Positions 5,627-6,999 of a DNA stretch of 6,999 bases are shown one piece after another; within the stretch, counting starts at the first letter, position 1; every line of letters begins with the position of its first letter. The position numbers and the translations under genes are program-made. This DNA is from Crocinitomicaceae bacterium (GTDB lineage: Bacteria > Bacteroidota > Bacteroidia > Flavobacteriales_D > Sanyastnellaceae): contig JADLBA010000166.1 in assembly GCA_020848015.1 (NCBI GenBank), positions 1 to 6,999 of the forward strand. Reading direction: 5' to 3'. The notes under the pieces are model-generated. The model did no database searches. It had not been told where the DNA came from and saw only the letters and a program-made list of their open reading frames with translations.

Positions 5627-6999
5627 CGGGGAAAGAGTTTCTAGAACTACTCGGTTTCAAAACTAAAAACGGGACTTTATTCCACAAGGATTATAAGTTA
5701 AACAGCTATACTATTAAGGTTGATGTTGCAAAAGGAAAAATTCATTATCGCAATGATGAACAAACTACTGTAGAACGTCAAGAAGACGGACAAATTCAAC
5801 TAGGCGATAAAACAACATCACATTTTAAGCCCGAACAAGACCCATTATACCAAGAATCATTAGTTGTATTAGAATGTGTTGATAGGCTATTAAGAAAAGG
5901 CTATAATCCAAATGACATTCATTTGGAAAGACGTTATCCGTCTGGCAGAGGAGCAAGTGGCGGGAAATCGGATGTTTGTGTATATGGCAAAGATGGAAAA
6001 TCACTGTTAGTTATTGAATGTAAAACTTGGGGGGCAGAATTTGAAAGTGAAAAGAAAAAAATGGATGAACACGGTGGACAGGTTTTTGCCTATTTAGCAA
6101 ATGACCAAAACGCTAAATTCCTTGTGGTTTATGCTTCAAAATCAAATTCAGAAAGGGCGGGTGATAATAAGTTTGATTACGAAAACATAATCGTTCAGAT
6201 AAAAGACCGAGAAGAAGATTTAAAAAAGAGTTCAAAACAAATTGAAGAAGAAAACATCAAACTTTACCGAGATGCAAAAAATAAAAAGGAATATTTTGAG
6301 GTTTGGAAAGAATCTTTTAATAAATATTTCCACTTCAACGGAATATTTGATGATGATGCAAACGCATATTCTCTTGAATTAAAAGCACTCAAAAAGAAGA
6401 ATCTAAAACAGCTTGAAGATGCAACAGGTTTATTCAACAAGTTTGCTGAAATTTTGAGGCACAACAATATTTCTGACAACGCAAATGCTTTTAATAAAAT
6501 ATTGTCATTATTCCTTTGCAAAATTGTTGATGAAAAAAAAAATGATGAAGATGTTTTAGATTTTCAAGTAAAAGAAGATGAAGAATACGAACATATTATA
6601 GACCGTTTACAGGCCCTTTATCAAAAAGGAATGAAAAAGCTAAACGAAGAAATTGTTTATTATTCAGAGAGTGAGTTACACGACATTATTAAGTTATTCC
6701 CAAAACAAACCCCTATTGAAAAAGTAGAAGCAATATTCAGAGAATTAAAATACTACACTAACAATGAGTTTGCCTTCAAGGAGGTGCATAACAAAAACCT
6801 ATTCATACAAAATGGTAGAGTTCTTACAGAAGTAATAAAATTACTCCAGAACTTCCGCTTTCGTTTTACAAGTAAACAGCAAGTGCTTGGAGATTTCTTT
6901 GAATTAATGCTTAACCACGGTGTTAAACAATCAGAAGGGCAATTCTTTACACCAATACCAATTGTGAGATACATTATTCTTTCACTTGGCTATGAGAAT
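5623..6999 (+). CDS. Nuclease-N6-adenine methyltransferase fusion (type IIG-like restriction enzyme), partial
   Basis: The frame is open from ATG 5623 to the window end: 459 codons, C-terminus missing. The N-terminal domain (about 75-175) resembles the type I HsdR N-terminal (HSDR_N) nuclease: E78 in a helix, ERRYPSGR at 102-109, D117 in KSDVCVY, E132-x-K134 in VIECKTWG and Q153-x-x-x-Y157, giving a PD-(D/E)XK site with a RecB-like Q-Y motif. Residues about 195-420 are charged and mostly helical, with no Walker A or DEAD motif, so no helicase. VLGDFFELML (421-430) and GQFFTP (439-444) open an N6 adenine methyltransferase domain of the HsdM/type IIG kind; the SAM-binding motif, the catalytic (N/D)PPY and any target-recognition domain lie beyond the window. 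It would methylate host sites and cut unmodified DNA as one chain. It is coupled to the HTH gene by ATGA. A+T-rich codons set it apart from the genes to the left. Confidence 0.88.
   Translation, partial: MTGKEFLELLGFKTKNGTLFHKDYKLNSYTIKVDVAKGKIHYRNDEQTTVERQEDGQIQLGDKTTSHFKPEQDPLYQESLVVLECVDRLLRKGYNPNDIHLERRYPSGRGASGGKSDVCVYGKDGKSLLVIECKTWGAEFESEKKKMDEHGGQVFAYLANDQNAKFLVVYASKSNSERAGDNKFDYENIIVQIKDREEDLKKSSKQIEEENIKLYRDAKNKKEYFEVWKESFNKYFHFNGIFDDDANAYSLELKALKKKNLKQLEDATGLFNKFAEILRHNNISDNANAFNKILSLFLCKIVDEKKNDEDVLDFQVKEDEEYEHIIDRLQALYQKGMKKLNEEIVYYSESELHDIIKLFPKQTPIEKVEAIFRELKYYTNNEFAFKEVHNKNLFIQNGRVLTEVIKLLQNFRFRFTSKQQVLGDFFELMLNHGVKQSEGQFFTPIPIVRYIILSLGYEN

Noticed and set aside
6200..6880. 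Possible helicase domain, which would make the enzyme a type ISP (LlaGI-like) protein
   Set aside because: No Walker A (GxGKT/S) or DEAD-type motif occurs between the nuclease and the GQFFTP motif, and the segment is too short for a two-lobed helicase.

Overview
The window looks like the chromosome of a Bacteroidota bacterium, most likely of a Chitinophagaceae/Sphingobacteriales-like lineage. Three things point there: a DUF4270-type lipoprotein next to a short GT5 'glycogen synthase' and divergent panC (an arrangement known from this phylum), an RprX/RprY-like two-component pair, and several matches to the Bacteroidota -7 promoter element TAnnTTTG. No clear Shine-Dalgarno sequences were seen, which also fits the phylum. 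The assignment is by recognition, not by a search.

Left part (1-4805) is core chromosome. On the minus strand, a one-domain glycogen-synthase-like protein (854-1681) is followed after 19 bases by a DUF4270 lipoprotein that runs off the left edge (1-834). Divergent from them, across an intergenic region of about 105 bases with promoter-like elements facing both ways, panC (1788-2642, +) encodes pantothenate synthetase. Its stop codon overlaps, on opposite strands, the stop of the response regulator rprY (2639-3334, -). rprY is the second gene of a histidine kinase-response regulator operon whose kinase, rprX (3318-4805, -), overlaps it by 17 bases.

Middle (4806-5323) has no convincing gene. 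It holds an orphan terminator-like hairpin (5004-5031), a possible G-quadruplex on the minus strand (5193-5214), and the promoter and operator of the next gene.

Right part (5324-6999) is clearly more A+T-rich and looks like an acquired defence module. A 100-residue XRE-type HTH regulator (controller-protein-like) overlaps by ATGA a large gene that runs off the right edge. That gene has an N-terminal PD-(D/E)XK nuclease domain, a helical linker and the beginning of an N6-adenine methyltransferase domain (GQFFTP), so it is probably a single-chain type IIG-like restriction-modification enzyme. A perfect 8-1-8 palindrome overlaps the predicted -7 element and start point of the regulator, which suggests self-controlled expression.

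The likeliest system of interest is this regulator plus nuclease-methyltransferase pair. Its target-recognition part and any further defence genes lie outside the window.
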